From: SAR116 cluster bacterium AG-335-B03
Lineage (GTDB): Bacteria > Pseudomonadota > Alphaproteobacteria > Puniceispirillales > Marisalimonadaceae
Length of the DNA stretch: 43,549 nucleotides
Direction of reading: 5' to 3'
Assembly (NCBI GenBank): GCA_003282435.1
Contig: QBZG01000010.1
Span: 1-43,549 of the forward strand
The stretch's first letter is position 1. The number at the start of each line of letters is the position of its first letter. Under the pieces are notes generated by a model. That model was not told where the DNA came from. It did not search any database and worked only from the letters and a program-made list of their open reading frames with translations. This document shows, in pieces, positions 8,931 to 16,898 of this stretch. The position numbers were made by a program, and so were the translations under genes.

Positions 8931-10355
8931 ATGGTCTACAAAATTAAAAATATAGACGAAGCTTTTATTAGTGATGACTCAGTTAGAACAAATTATAGAA
9001 AGTATTATAATTGGTTTAACAATCAAAACTTTTCTAATTTAGCAAAAAAAAATTCAGAAGCTTTTAAATTTTTTAACGATACCGGAATTACATTCAAAGT
9101 CTATTCTGAGAACAATGATGACGAAAATCTCATACCATTCGATATTGTACCTAGAATAATAAATAGAAGAGAATGGGAAAAAATTGTTAAGGGCATAACT
9201 CAAAGAGTTATTGCAATTAACTTGTTTCTAAATGATATATATTCAAATCAAGAAATAGTTAATTCAGGTATAATACCTATAAGTTTATTGAAAAATAATT
9301 CTGCATTTTTTCCTGAAATGATGGGTCTTACTCCTCCTAATAAAATATACAATCATATATCTGGAATTGACTTAATAAAAACTGAGAAAAATGATTTTTA
9401 TGTTTTAGAAGATAATGTGAGAGTTCCCTCAGGTGTTTCTTATATGATTGAAAATAGAGATACTATGATGAAATTGTTTCCTGATTTATTTTCTAAATAC
9501 GCTGTAACTGATAATAGAGATTATCCTAATAAATTATCCAAAATTTTAAAAAATTGTTCACCTTTGAATCGAAAAAAAGAACCTAACATTGCTGTTCTTA
9601 CACCAGGCGTTCATAATTCTGCTTTTTTTGAACATGCCTTTTTAGCTGATCAATTGGGCGCAGAATTAGTTGAAGGTAAAGATTTAAGAGTTCTTGATAA
9701 ATACCTAAAAATGAGAACTATAAGAGGATGGGAAAAAATTGATATTTTATACAGAAGAGTTGATGACGAATATTTAGATCCTCTAACATTCAAAGAAGAT
9801 AGTTTTCTAGGTGTGCCTGGTTTAATGGAAGTCTATAGAAACAAAAATATAACAATAGCAAATGCACCAGGAACAGGAATAGCTGACGATAAAGCTATAT
9901 ATTCTTATATTCCAGAAATTATAAATTTTTACCTTGGTGAAAAAGCTATATTAAAAAATGTGAAAACTTTTAAATGCAGTGATCAAAATGATTTAAAATA
10001 CGTATTAGATTTTATAGATGATTTAGTAGTAAAAGAGGTACATGGATCTGGTGGATATGGTATGTTGATTGGTCCGTTATCCAATAAAAGTGAAATTTCT
10101 GAATTTAAAAATAAAATTTTAAAAAATCCAAATAATTATATTGCACAACCAACGCTATCTTTGTCTACCTGCCCAATCTTTACAAAAAAAGGCTTATCCC
10201 CGAGACATGTTGATTTGAGACCATTTGCTTTATTATCAAACGACGGTGTGTCTGTTACAAATGGCGGCCTTACAAGAGTAGCGCTAAAAAAAAATTCTCT
10301 AGTAGTTAATTCCAGCCAAGGTGGTGGTACTAAAGATACTTGGGTATTGGGTTGA
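8931..10355 (+). CDS. Circularly permuted ATP-grasp protein (DUF404/DUF407 type)
   Basis: A 474-residue predicted amidoligase of the circularly permuted ATP-grasp type 2 family. Signature segments are FDIVPRIINRREWEKI followed by QRVIAINLFLNDIY, the central YVLEDNVRVPSGVSYMIENR, the nucleotide-binding region VVKEVHGSGGYGM, HVDLRPFAL and the C-terminal NSSQGGGTKDTWV. All are hallmarks of this family and the key acidic and basic residues are kept. The family is predicted to form peptide or amide bonds with ATP; the substrate is not established. First gene of a four-gene operon with alpha-E, transglutaminase-like and Anbu proteins. The next gene starts two bases after this stop. No Shine-Dalgarno is visible before the ATG. 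Confidence 0.92.
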   Translation: MVYKIKNIDEAFISDDSVRTNYRKYYNWFNNQNFSNLAKKNSEAFKFFNDTGITFKVYSENNDDENLIPFDIVPRIINRREWEKIVKGITQRVIAINLFLNDIYSNQEIVNSGIIPISLLKNNSAFFPEMMGLTPPNKIYNHISGIDLIKTEKNDFYVLEDNVRVPSGVSYMIENRDTMMKLFPDLFSKYAVTDNRDYPNKLSKILKNCSPLNRKKEPNIAVLTPGVHNSAFFEHAFLADQLGAELVEGKDLRVLDKYLKMRTIRGWEKIDILYRRVDDEYLDPLTFKEDSFLGVPGLMEVYRNKNITIANAPGTGIADDKAIYSYIPEIINFYLGEKAILKNVKTFKCSDQNDLKYVLDFIDDLVVKEVHGSGGYGMLIGPLSNKSEISEFKNKILKNPNNYIAQPTLSLSTCPIFTKKGLSPRHVDLRPFALLSNDGVSVTNGGLTRVALKKNSLVVNSSQGGGTKDTWVLG

Positions 10356-10357
10356 TA

Positions 10358-11284
10358 ATGTTAGGTAGTACTGCAGATTCTTTGTTTTGGATGTTTAGGT
10401 ATATTGAAAGGGCTGAGAATATTCTTTGTTTAATAGAAAGTGGTTTTCAACTACATCTCATTTCTTCAAAAAATTTAAAAAACGAATGGGATGCAATTCT
10501 TAAAACTAGTTCGATTAGGCAATTTTTTGCAAAAAATAATACACAACTAGACAGTATGAAAATTATAAACTTTATGTTTAAAGATGAAAAAAACTTTAAT
10601 AATATTTATCTGTTAATTTCAAAGGCAAGAGAAAATGCTAGAAGATCAAGAGTTGCTATTACTCTTGAAGTTTGGGAGTCAATCAATACTTGCTGGCTAT
10701 ACTTAAAGGAACAGACCAAAAAAAATGTAACTGAAAACAAAGTCCAAACTATTATAAAAAATATCAGAGAAAAAATTGCTCTTATTTATGGTTTTTTACA
10801 GAAAACTATGTTGAAAGACGAAATCTTGAGTTTTTGTAGTTTAGGCACATATATCGAAAAATTTAATAATACTGCAAGAATATTGAATACAAGACAATAT
10901 TTGCTAGTTGAAGAAAAGTTATATGGATTGGAAAATTACAATAATTTTCAATTAGAAATGATTTTAAGATCTATTTCATCATATAGGTCATTTATGTGGA
11001 AAAATCAAAACACAATAAACTCTAGAAAAGTATCAAATTTTCTAATATCGGATAAAGATATGCCAAGGTCATTAATGTTTTCTATTCAAGAAACTATAAG
11101 ATGTATTAAAGTCATACTTAATAGGAATATTTATAAGAGCAAATGCTATAAAACAGCCCAAAATATTCAAAAAAAAATAAAATCAAGAAGGAAGTTTTCT
11201 AATTATTATTCATTTTTAAATGATTTAATAGAATTAAATATGAAATTAGCCAATGAAATAGAGGAAGAATTTAATTTTCACTAA
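10358..11284 (+). CDS. Alpha-E domain-containing protein (DUF403)
   Basis: An all-helical protein of about 308 residues. The start MLGSTADSLFWMFRYIERAEN matches the family N-terminal signature (MLxRTADSLYWxxRYxERAEN). A longer frame from TTG 10340 would add six residues and overlap the ATP-grasp gene, but the ATG at 10358 aligns with the family start and follows the previous stop by two bases. Further conserved features are the SKARENARRSRVAITLEVWE region and the SLMFSIQE segment. Function is unproven; alpha-E proteins occur almost always beside circularly permuted ATP-grasp and transglutaminase-like genes and are thought to help a peptide-ligation reaction. Unusually lysine- and asparagine-rich, in keeping with the genome. 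Confidence 0.9.
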   Translation: MLGSTADSLFWMFRYIERAENILCLIESGFQLHLISSKNLKNEWDAILKTSSIRQFFAKNNTQLDSMKIINFMFKDEKNFNNIYLLISKARENARRSRVAITLEVWESINTCWLYLKEQTKKNVTENKVQTIIKNIREKIALIYGFLQKTMLKDEILSFCSLGTYIEKFNNTARILNTRQYLLVEEKLYGLENYNNFQLEMILRSISSYRSFMWKNQNTINSRKVSNFLISDKDMPRSLMFSIQETIRCIKVILNRNIYKSKCYKTAQNIQKKIKSRRKFSNYYSFLNDLIELNMKLANEIEEEFNFH

Positions 11285-11289
11285 AAATT

Positions 11290-12099
11290 ATGATTTTAAA
11301 AATTAAGCAAAAAATAAATTATGATATTAATGGTATAGTTAATTTTGGCTATAACAAGTTAATTCTAACTCCACAAAATGACGACAATCAAACAATTAGA
11401 TCTTGGGATATTAGTATTGAAGGAGGTGTAAAGGAACTTAGCTCCTCTGATCATTTTGGTAACTTGGTCGATTTAGTGAGTATAGAAAGTAATTCTACAA
11501 AAATTAAATATGATGTTGTTGGAGAGATTGAGACTAAGAATACTAGTGGAATTACTAAAACATTCAAACAAGACTTACCACTTTGGTGTTATACATCTGA
11601 CACTAAACTTACGAAGCCAGGTAATAATATAATTAGCTTTTATAAAAAAAATCCTATTGATTATAATGATTTAATTAGAAGTCTTCATGTTTTATCTAAT
11701 AAAATTAAATCTAGTATTAAATATAAAAGTGGAAAAACTGATTATAAAACCAATGCTGAAGAAGCATTCAGGAATAAAGTAGGTGTTTGTCAAGATCACA
11801 CTCATATATTTTTATCTATCCTTCGACTAAATAACTTACCATGCAGATATGTAAGTGGTTTTTTTCTACCAAAAAACAAAAATCAAAATCTTGCTATGCA
11901 CGCATGGGCTGAGGTTTTTGTTGAAGATTTAGGGTGGATAGGTTTTGATATATCTAACGGAGTTTCTCCTGATGATAGTTACGTTGTTATAGCAAAAGGT
12001 TTTGATTATAATAATATTGCACCAGTTAGGGGTGTTATTAATGGTGTATTTGTTGAAAATCAAAATTTAGAGTTAAGTATTGAAAAATTGGATCAATAA
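11290..12099 (+). CDS. Transglutaminase-like cysteine protease/amidase
   Basis: A 269-residue protein. The N-terminal third is the bacterial transglutaminase N-region (beta-rich, with SSSDHFGN). The C-terminal part is the papain-fold transglutaminase core. The catalytic triad is readable: Cys167 in VGVCQDHTHIF, His204 in MHAWAEVF and Asp220 in WIGFDISNG. Proteins of this class usually hydrolyse peptide or isopeptide bonds rather than cross-linking. No signal peptide is seen, so it should act in the cytosol. It starts five bases after the alpha-E stop and ends 12 bases before the Anbu gene, so all four genes are almost certainly co-transcribed. Substrate unknown. Confidence 0.9.
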   Translation: MILKIKQKINYDINGIVNFGYNKLILTPQNDDNQTIRSWDISIEGGVKELSSSDHFGNLVDLVSIESNSTKIKYDVVGEIETKNTSGITKTFKQDLPLWCYTSDTKLTKPGNNIISFYKKNPIDYNDLIRSLHVLSNKIKSSIKYKSGKTDYKTNAEEAFRNKVGVCQDHTHIFLSILRLNNLPCRYVSGFFLPKNKNQNLAMHAWAEVFVEDLGWIGFDISNGVSPDDSYVVIAKGFDYNNIAPVRGVINGVFVENQNLELSIEKLDQ

Positions 12100-12111
12100 G
12101 TTGGATAAAAA

Positions 12112-12843
12112 ATGACTTACTGTGTAGGACTAAAATTAAATCGTGGCTTAGTTTTTATCTCAGATACTCTAACTAATGCTGGTATAGATAATATAAATAC
12201 TAATAAAAAGATGTTTAATTGGCACGAAGATAACGAAAAATGCATTGTTTTACTTACATCTGGAAATTTAGCAACATCTCAAGCTACTATTAATCTAATC
12301 AATGAAGGTATTCAAGACCACGAAAATAATGAAAATAACATTCTAAAAGCAAATTCGATGTTTCAGGCAGCAAGAATTATAGGTAAAATTTTAAGAAATA
12401 TTTCAAGTGAATACGCATCTGATGGACAAGCTGGAGAAAATCCGTATTCATCTACGTTTATACTTGGCGGGCAATTTAAGGGACAAAGCCATAAGTTATT
12501 TTTGATTTATCCAGAAGGTAATTTTATTGAAGCATCTGAGGACCAACCTTTTTTTCAAATTGGAGAAACTAAATATGGGAAACCCATTTTAGTACGAGCA
12601 TTAGAACAAGATGCAACTTTTGGTGACTCTATAAAACTTTTATTGGTATCTTTTGATAGTACCATGAAAGCTAATGTTTCTGTTGGAATGCCAATAGATA
12701 TTTGCACTATGAAAAAAGATCAATATCAAATTAACAAACAAATTAGAATAGAAAAGAATAATCCTTATTTTCAGAAAATTTCTAATGGCTGGGGAGAATC
12801 TCTCAAAAAAAGTATAAAAAAACTGCCACCATTTAATTTTTAA
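12112..12843 (+). CDS. Anbu, proteasome-like peptidase (BPH)
   Basis: A 243-residue proteasome-superfamily Ntn hydrolase. The N-terminus MTYCVGLKLNRGLVFISDT matches Anbu. Removal of Met1 would expose Thr2 as nucleophile, with Asp18 in SDT and Lys32 or Lys33 in NKKMF as the usual catalytic partners. Also typical are LTSGNLATSQATINL, the STFILGGQFKGQ strand pair and IGETKYGKPIL. Unlike HslV, no HslU-type ATPase is encoded nearby, in agreement with Anbu being found without a partner unfoldase. GGA lies seven bases before the ATG. Last gene of the ATP-grasp/alpha-E/transglutaminase operon, the standard Anbu context. The physiological substrate is not known. Confidence 0.93.
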   Translation: MTYCVGLKLNRGLVFISDTLTNAGIDNINTNKKMFNWHEDNEKCIVLLTSGNLATSQATINLINEGIQDHENNENNILKANSMFQAARIIGKILRNISSEYASDGQAGENPYSSTFILGGQFKGQSHKLFLIYPEGNFIEASEDQPFFQIGETKYGKPILVRALEQDATFGDSIKLLLVSFDSTMKANVSVGMPIDICTMKKDQYQINKQIRIEKNNPYFQKISNGWGESLKKSIKKLPPFNF

Positions 12844-12915
12844 TTATTATAAATGATTTAATTTTTTACAACTCAAACAGTATCGCTGAAGATAGACTTA
12901 TGTACAAGAACTAGT

Positions 12916-12949
12916 TTATAAAAAATATAAGTGTGATATTTTTTTATAA
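12916..12949. repeat. AT-rich inverted repeat after the Anbu operon
   Basis: Left arm 12916-12928 (TTATAAAAAATAT) and right arm 12936-12949 are complementary except for one extra A/T, with a seven-base loop. It lies 73 bases after the Anbu stop in the 233-base gap before the next gene, so it may act as a weak bidirectional terminator or transcript-end structure. The stem is all A/T and would be unstable, and such repeats arise easily in AT-rich DNA. The rest of the gap holds no gene that I can see, only a duplicated TATACT (13031-13041) that could be a -10 box for the gene at 13077. Confidence 0.3.
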
Positions 12950-13076
12950 CTGACACTATTAATTTTTTTTTAACTTTTTAATCTCTTTTATACTCTAAAT
13001 AAAAATCATTAGAATATTTGTTTACGAAATTATACTATACTAGTAACCAAATGATATAACACTTAAGGAGTATGTT

Positions 13077-13901
13077 TTGACGACTGGAAAACATCTCTGT
13101 GACATGCCAGAGAAATTAGTTTTTCGTGGTGGCTTTGGATTTAAAAAAAAACAACCTAATGCCCTACTTCTTTTACCAAAAACAAAAGGACCAATCGGCA
13201 TAAAAAACTTTAAAAAGTTAATTAAAGATAATTTCAACTTACTCGAATATGACGACATCGCAACAGAGAAATTAGGTATTTTCAACATAACTGATGTTAC
13301 TACTCTTGAAAGCAAAGCTTTAGCTATAAGTAGTGCTCTAGAAAAATGGAAAGGAATTAAGTTTCATATTATATGTCATTCTACTGGTTGTGGCTTAGGA
13401 ACATTTATAACAAAGCAAAATTTTGAAACTTGTAAGAGTATTGTTTTAATAAGTCCCTGGAACAAAAGAGATAAAGAGTTTTCTTCAATACAAAAACAAC
13501 GGATAGAAAATTCCAAAACTCTAGAAACTATCTCGTATCTTAAAAGTGAATATAATCTTTTATATCCTGCTGAGTATATTCATAAGTATAATGTACAATT
13601 TAAGGATTACATATTTGATCAGAAAAATAAAAAAGTTGATGTTATTAATATAGAAAAACGATTGAAATCCATTTTGGATTGTAATATTGGAGACGAACTC
13701 CATAAACTTAAACAGCCTAAACTGTTTATCAATGCTCTTGATGATAAATTAATGAAAGTGTATCATGGTATAGAACTTCAGAAAATCTGTAATAACTCAG
13801 AATTAATTACTCTTAATAGTGGTGGTCATATGCTTACAGAAACGCGAACAAATGACCTAATTAAACATATTAAGAAGTTTTTAAATTTCATAGGAAGATA
13901 A
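13077..13901 (+). CDS. Alpha/beta hydrolase family protein
   Basis: A 274-residue protein with alpha/beta hydrolase features: nucleophile elbow CHSTGCG with Ser102, acidic residue in NALDDKLM and a C-terminal His in SGGHMLTE. No signal peptide, so probably cytosolic. The start is TTG at 13077, six bases after GGAG (13067-13070). The nearby ATG at 13072 is out of frame and meets a stop after two codons, so TTG is the supported start. The residue before the nucleophile region is Cys rather than Gly in the G-x-S-x-G pattern. The M19-type gene follows after one base, so the two probably work together. The substrate cannot be named. Confidence 0.78.
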   Translation: MTTGKHLCDMPEKLVFRGGFGFKKKQPNALLLLPKTKGPIGIKNFKKLIKDNFNLLEYDDIATEKLGIFNITDVTTLESKALAISSALEKWKGIKFHIICHSTGCGLGTFITKQNFETCKSIVLISPWNKRDKEFSSIQKQRIENSKTLETISYLKSEYNLLYPAEYIHKYNVQFKDYIFDQKNKKVDVINIEKRLKSILDCNIGDELHKLKQPKLFINALDDKLMKVYHGIELQKICNNSELITLNSGGHMLTETRTNDLIKHIKKFLNFIGR

Positions 13902-13902
13902 T

Positions 13903-14895
13903 ATGAATATGGATCAACAGTTATCAAATAATATTCATAGTCACATTTCAATTGAAGGACTTGCAATAGCTAAATTCTCCAGATCGGTTTTTAAAGAAAT
14001 GCAACGCGGGAAAATAACCGCTGCAAATTGTACATGTAGTGTTTGGGAAAACTTTAGTGAGACTATCGATAAATTAACAGTTTGGAATGAACATTTTAGA
14101 AAAAACAGCGATATTATTTGTCATGTCAAATCCTCAACTGACATTATCAAAGCACATAAGAATGGAAAAGTTGGGATAATACTTGGATGGCAAAATACAA
14201 GTGCTATCGAAGACGATATAAATAAACTTCAAATTTTTTATGATTTAGGAGTTAGAATAGCACAACTAACATACAACACACAAAATCTGGTTGGTTCTGG
14301 TTGTTGGGAAACAAACGATGGAGGTTTATCAGACTTTGGTAGGGATGTAGTAAGTGAAATGAATAGACTAGGCATTTTAATTGACCTGTCACATGTAGGA
14401 CCTAAAACAAGTTCAGATACAATCAGTTTCTCAAAGTCACCTGTCGCATATACTCATTGTTGCCCAGCTATTAAGAAGCATCCAAGAAATAAAACAGATA
14501 ATCAGCTCAAGGAAATCGCTAACAAAGGTGGAATGATAGGATTTGCAAGTTACACACCTTTTTTATTAAAAGGCGCTGATAGCAGTATTGATGATTGTGT
14601 TGAAGCAATGGAATATATGATTAATATTGTAGGAGAAGATAGTGTTGGCATAGGTACAGATTGGGTTCAAGATCAGGATATAGAATTTTTTGAATACTTA
14701 CAAAGAGACAAAGGAACAGGTAGATTTGTTTCAACTCCGTACAAAGATGTGCCACCTATGCCAGAGGGAATTTCAAAACTTAGCCAATTTCAAAACTTTG
14801 TATCTGCAATGAAACGTGCAGGATGGTCAACAAAACGTATTGAAAAAATACTAGGACAAAATTGGTTTTTATTTTTTAAACAGATATGGAATTAA
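13903..14895 (+). CDS. M19-family membrane dipeptidase-like protein
   Basis: A 330-residue TIM-barrel protein of peptidase family M19 (renal dipeptidase). Conserved parts include FYDLGVRIAQLTYN, RLGILIDLSHVG with His164, SPVAYTHCCPA with His185, HPRNKTDNQLKEIANKGGMIG and VGIGTDW with Asp253. Two metal-site positions differ from the classic enzyme: the first-strand H-x-D is HSH (residues 12-14), and the bridging glutamate is replaced by Gln97 in LGWQNTSAIEDD. This WQN/FQN form is, from memory, typical of a bacterial M19 subfamily of uncertain substrate. AGGA lies seven bases before the ATG. One base separates it from the hydrolase upstream. Dipeptidase activity should not be assumed. Confidence 0.85.
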   Translation: MNMDQQLSNNIHSHISIEGLAIAKFSRSVFKEMQRGKITAANCTCSVWENFSETIDKLTVWNEHFRKNSDIICHVKSSTDIIKAHKNGKVGIILGWQNTSAIEDDINKLQIFYDLGVRIAQLTYNTQNLVGSGCWETNDGGLSDFGRDVVSEMNRLGILIDLSHVGPKTSSDTISFSKSPVAYTHCCPAIKKHPRNKTDNQLKEIANKGGMIGFASYTPFLLKGADSSIDDCVEAMEYMINIVGEDSVGIGTDWVQDQDIEFFEYLQRDKGTGRFVSTPYKDVPPMPEGISKLSQFQNFVSAMKRAGWSTKRIEKILGQNWFLFFKQIWN

Positions 14896-14958
14896 AAAAG
14901 TTAATTAACAAATTATGATATGAACTATAACTTAGCTAGATTAAATTTGCTATGAAAG

Positions 14959-15033
14959 TGGTGATCCCTACGAGATTCGAACTCGTATTGCCGCCGTGAA
15001 AGGGCGGTGTCCTAACCATTAGACGAAGGGACC
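14959..15033 (-). tRNA. tRNA-Glu (anticodon TTC)
   Basis: A complete cloverleaf of 75 bases on the minus strand. The acceptor stem GGTCCCT (15033-15027) pairs with AGGGATC (14969-14963), with one G-T pair. Discriminator A and an encoded CCA follow (14961-14959). The anticodon stem CCGCC/GGCGG encloses loop CTTTCAC with anticodon TTC at plus positions 14998-15000. The T arm carries GTTCGAATC. Sequence and anticodon match bacterial tRNA-Glu. It lies between the ends of recJ and the M19 gene. Confidence 0.97.
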
Positions 15034-15056
15034 ACTAAGTGTCTGTATTAACTCTA

Positions 15057-15062
15057 ATTATA
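15057..15062 (-). promoter_or_regulatory. Putative -10 box of the tRNA-Glu gene
   Basis: On the minus strand these bases read TATAAT, about 23 bases ahead of the mature tRNA 5' end, a usual distance for a short tRNA leader. They lie in the gap after the recJ stop. The -35 region, which would fall inside the end of recJ, is weak (TGCAGA at a 17-base spacing), so transcription could also come from recJ read-through. Confidence 0.45.
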
Positions 15063-15069
15063 ACAAAAA

Positions 15070-16878
15070 TCAAGTAACATCTGCATAAATAATATCATCC
15101 AGCATAAGCTCAATAGATTTTGTATTATTCCATGTATCAACATTTAATGTGCCTAAGAAATTAAAATTAACATTTTCATAATTATCAAATACTTTGTTCA
15201 AAGGATTATTAAGAAGATTAAATTTTTTAACTTTTAATTTTTTGGATGACGCATCATTGATATAAAAAGATGCATGTTCATTATTTGAACCAAACCTTCT
15301 GAATGATGAAATTTTAGAATTAGATATAATAAATTTTGGCTCTTCCATACCTGGGCCCCATGGACCTAATTTATCCAGCCAATCTACCAAATTTAAGGTA
15401 CAAGCAGAAATTGGTATTACTGAGGTTGCAATATATGAAACCTTAGGAATTTCAGCGTTGACTAAGTTATTTACCTTTTTATTTATATATTCAATAAAAT
15501 TATTTATCTTATTAGGATCAATGGTAAACCCAGCAGCCATGTCATGACCTCCACCAGAATTAATTAAATTTAAACTTAAAGCTTCTAAAATTATTTCCCC
15601 TAAAGGAATCCCGTGAATTGATCTCCCAGATCCTTTACCAATACCGTGTTGATTAATAGCAATAATACAAACTGGCCTATTATATAATTCCTTCATTCTA
15701 CCAGCAACTATACCTATAATACCTTCATGAAAATCATTTCCATAAACAACTAAAGCAGCTGGAACCTCACTATTATTTTTCGAAATTATTTTTTCAATTT
15801 GTCCTACAATTTTACTTTCTAATTCACTAGTTAAAAATCTTCGTTTTTTATTTAAATCATCTAACTTACTTGCAATTTCAAAAGCTTTATTTTCATCAGT
15901 CTCTTTTAAAAGATATACACCCAGTTCACTATTACCAATTCGTCCCCCAGCATTAATTCTAGGACCTAATGAAAACCCTAAAGCTTGAGTATTTGGTGCA
16001 CTGCTTAATTTACTAATATCTGAAAGAGCTTTTATGCCAAAATTTTCTCTTTTTTTCATTATTGAGAGACCTTGCTTTACAAATGCCCTATTTAATTTAA
16101 TTAGAGGCACTACATCACAAACAGTCCCCAATGCTACGAGATCTAAAAATTGAAATAAATCAGGTTCCTTTTTATTTTTAAAAAAACCTTTTTTTCTAAG
16201 TTCTCTATTAAGTCCAATAAGAAAAATAAATGTCACACCTGCCGCACACAAATCTTCATATCCTTTATGATTATCAACTCTTTTAGGATTAATGATTGCG
16301 TATGCTGGAGGTAATCTTATGTCTGGGATATGATGATCAATAACTATTAAATCTATATTAACAGAATTCATTGCTTGCAAGGGTTCAAATGATGAAATGC
16401 CACAATCAACAGTTATAATTAATTCAGAACCTTTTTCATGGAGAGCTTTTAAAGCTTTTTCATTTGGACCATAGCCTTCTAAAAACCTATCGGGTATATG
16501 AATGAATGTTTTACAACCACATTGCTCCAGATAACTTGATATCATGGCAGCAGATGTTGCTCCATCTACATCATAATCTCCAAAAATGCCAACAGGCCGG
16601 GAGTTTACGACTTCATCTACCAACCTTTTGACACCTTTTTCTAAATCTTTAAATAAAAAGGGTTCTGGGAGAAGATTTTTCAGCTTTGGATTAAAAAAAT
16701 TATCAAAATCATCTAAATTTATTTTTTTAAACAGTAAATAAGGAGAAATAAAATTTGGTAAATTATATTTTTGAGATAAATAGTCTACAAATCTTCTAGT
16801 AAAATCATCTAAAACAATAATATTCCAATCAGCATTACTTACTGATTTTTTAGAATTATATAATATAGTTTTGGACAA
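15070..16878 (-). CDS. recJ: Single-stranded-DNA-specific exonuclease RecJ
   Basis: A 602-residue 5'-3' exonuclease of the DHH family that degrades single-stranded DNA in recombination and mismatch repair. Motifs of the DHH core are GIFGDYDVDGATSAA, TVDCGIS, VIDHHIPD and GPRINAGGRIGNSELGV. The DHHA1 part has INSGGGHDMAAGFTI. A C-terminal OB-like region (GPWGPGMEEPKF) completes the protein, and the length is normal. It follows hom on the same strand after 20 bases and precedes tRNA-Glu. In many alphaproteobacteria glpX lies between hom and recJ; it is absent here. Confidence 0.95.
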   Translation of the reverse strand: MSKTILYNSKKSVSNADWNIIVLDDFTRRFVDYLSQKYNLPNFISPYLLFKKINLDDFDNFFNPKLKNLLPEPFLFKDLEKGVKRLVDEVVNSRPVGIFGDYDVDGATSAAMISSYLEQCGCKTFIHIPDRFLEGYGPNEKALKALHEKGSELIITVDCGISSFEPLQAMNSVNIDLIVIDHHIPDIRLPPAYAIINPKRVDNHKGYEDLCAAGVTFIFLIGLNRELRKKGFFKNKKEPDLFQFLDLVALGTVCDVVPLIKLNRAFVKQGLSIMKKRENFGIKALSDISKLSSAPNTQALGFSLGPRINAGGRIGNSELGVYLLKETDENKAFEIASKLDDLNKKRRFLTSELESKIVGQIEKIISKNNSEVPAALVVYGNDFHEGIIGIVAGRMKELYNRPVCIIAINQHGIGKGSGRSIHGIPLGEIILEALSLNLINSGGGHDMAAGFTIDPNKINNFIEYINKKVNNLVNAEIPKVSYIATSVIPISACTLNLVDWLDKLGPWGPGMEEPKFIISNSKISSFRRFGSNNEHASFYINDASSKKLKVKKFNLLNNPLNKVFDNYENVNFNFLGTLNVDTWNNTKSIELMLDDIIYADVT

Positions 16879-16898
16879 ATGAAAAACTTATTAAAATT

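Noticed and set aside
10340-10357. Longer alpha-E protein from TTG 10340
   Set aside because: It would overlap the ATP-grasp gene; the ATG at 10358 matches the family N-terminus exactly.
14897-14950. Possible terminator after tRNA-Glu (AAGTTA/TAACTT followed by T on the minus strand)
   Set aside because: The stem is only six A/T-rich pairs with a long loop, too weak to claim.
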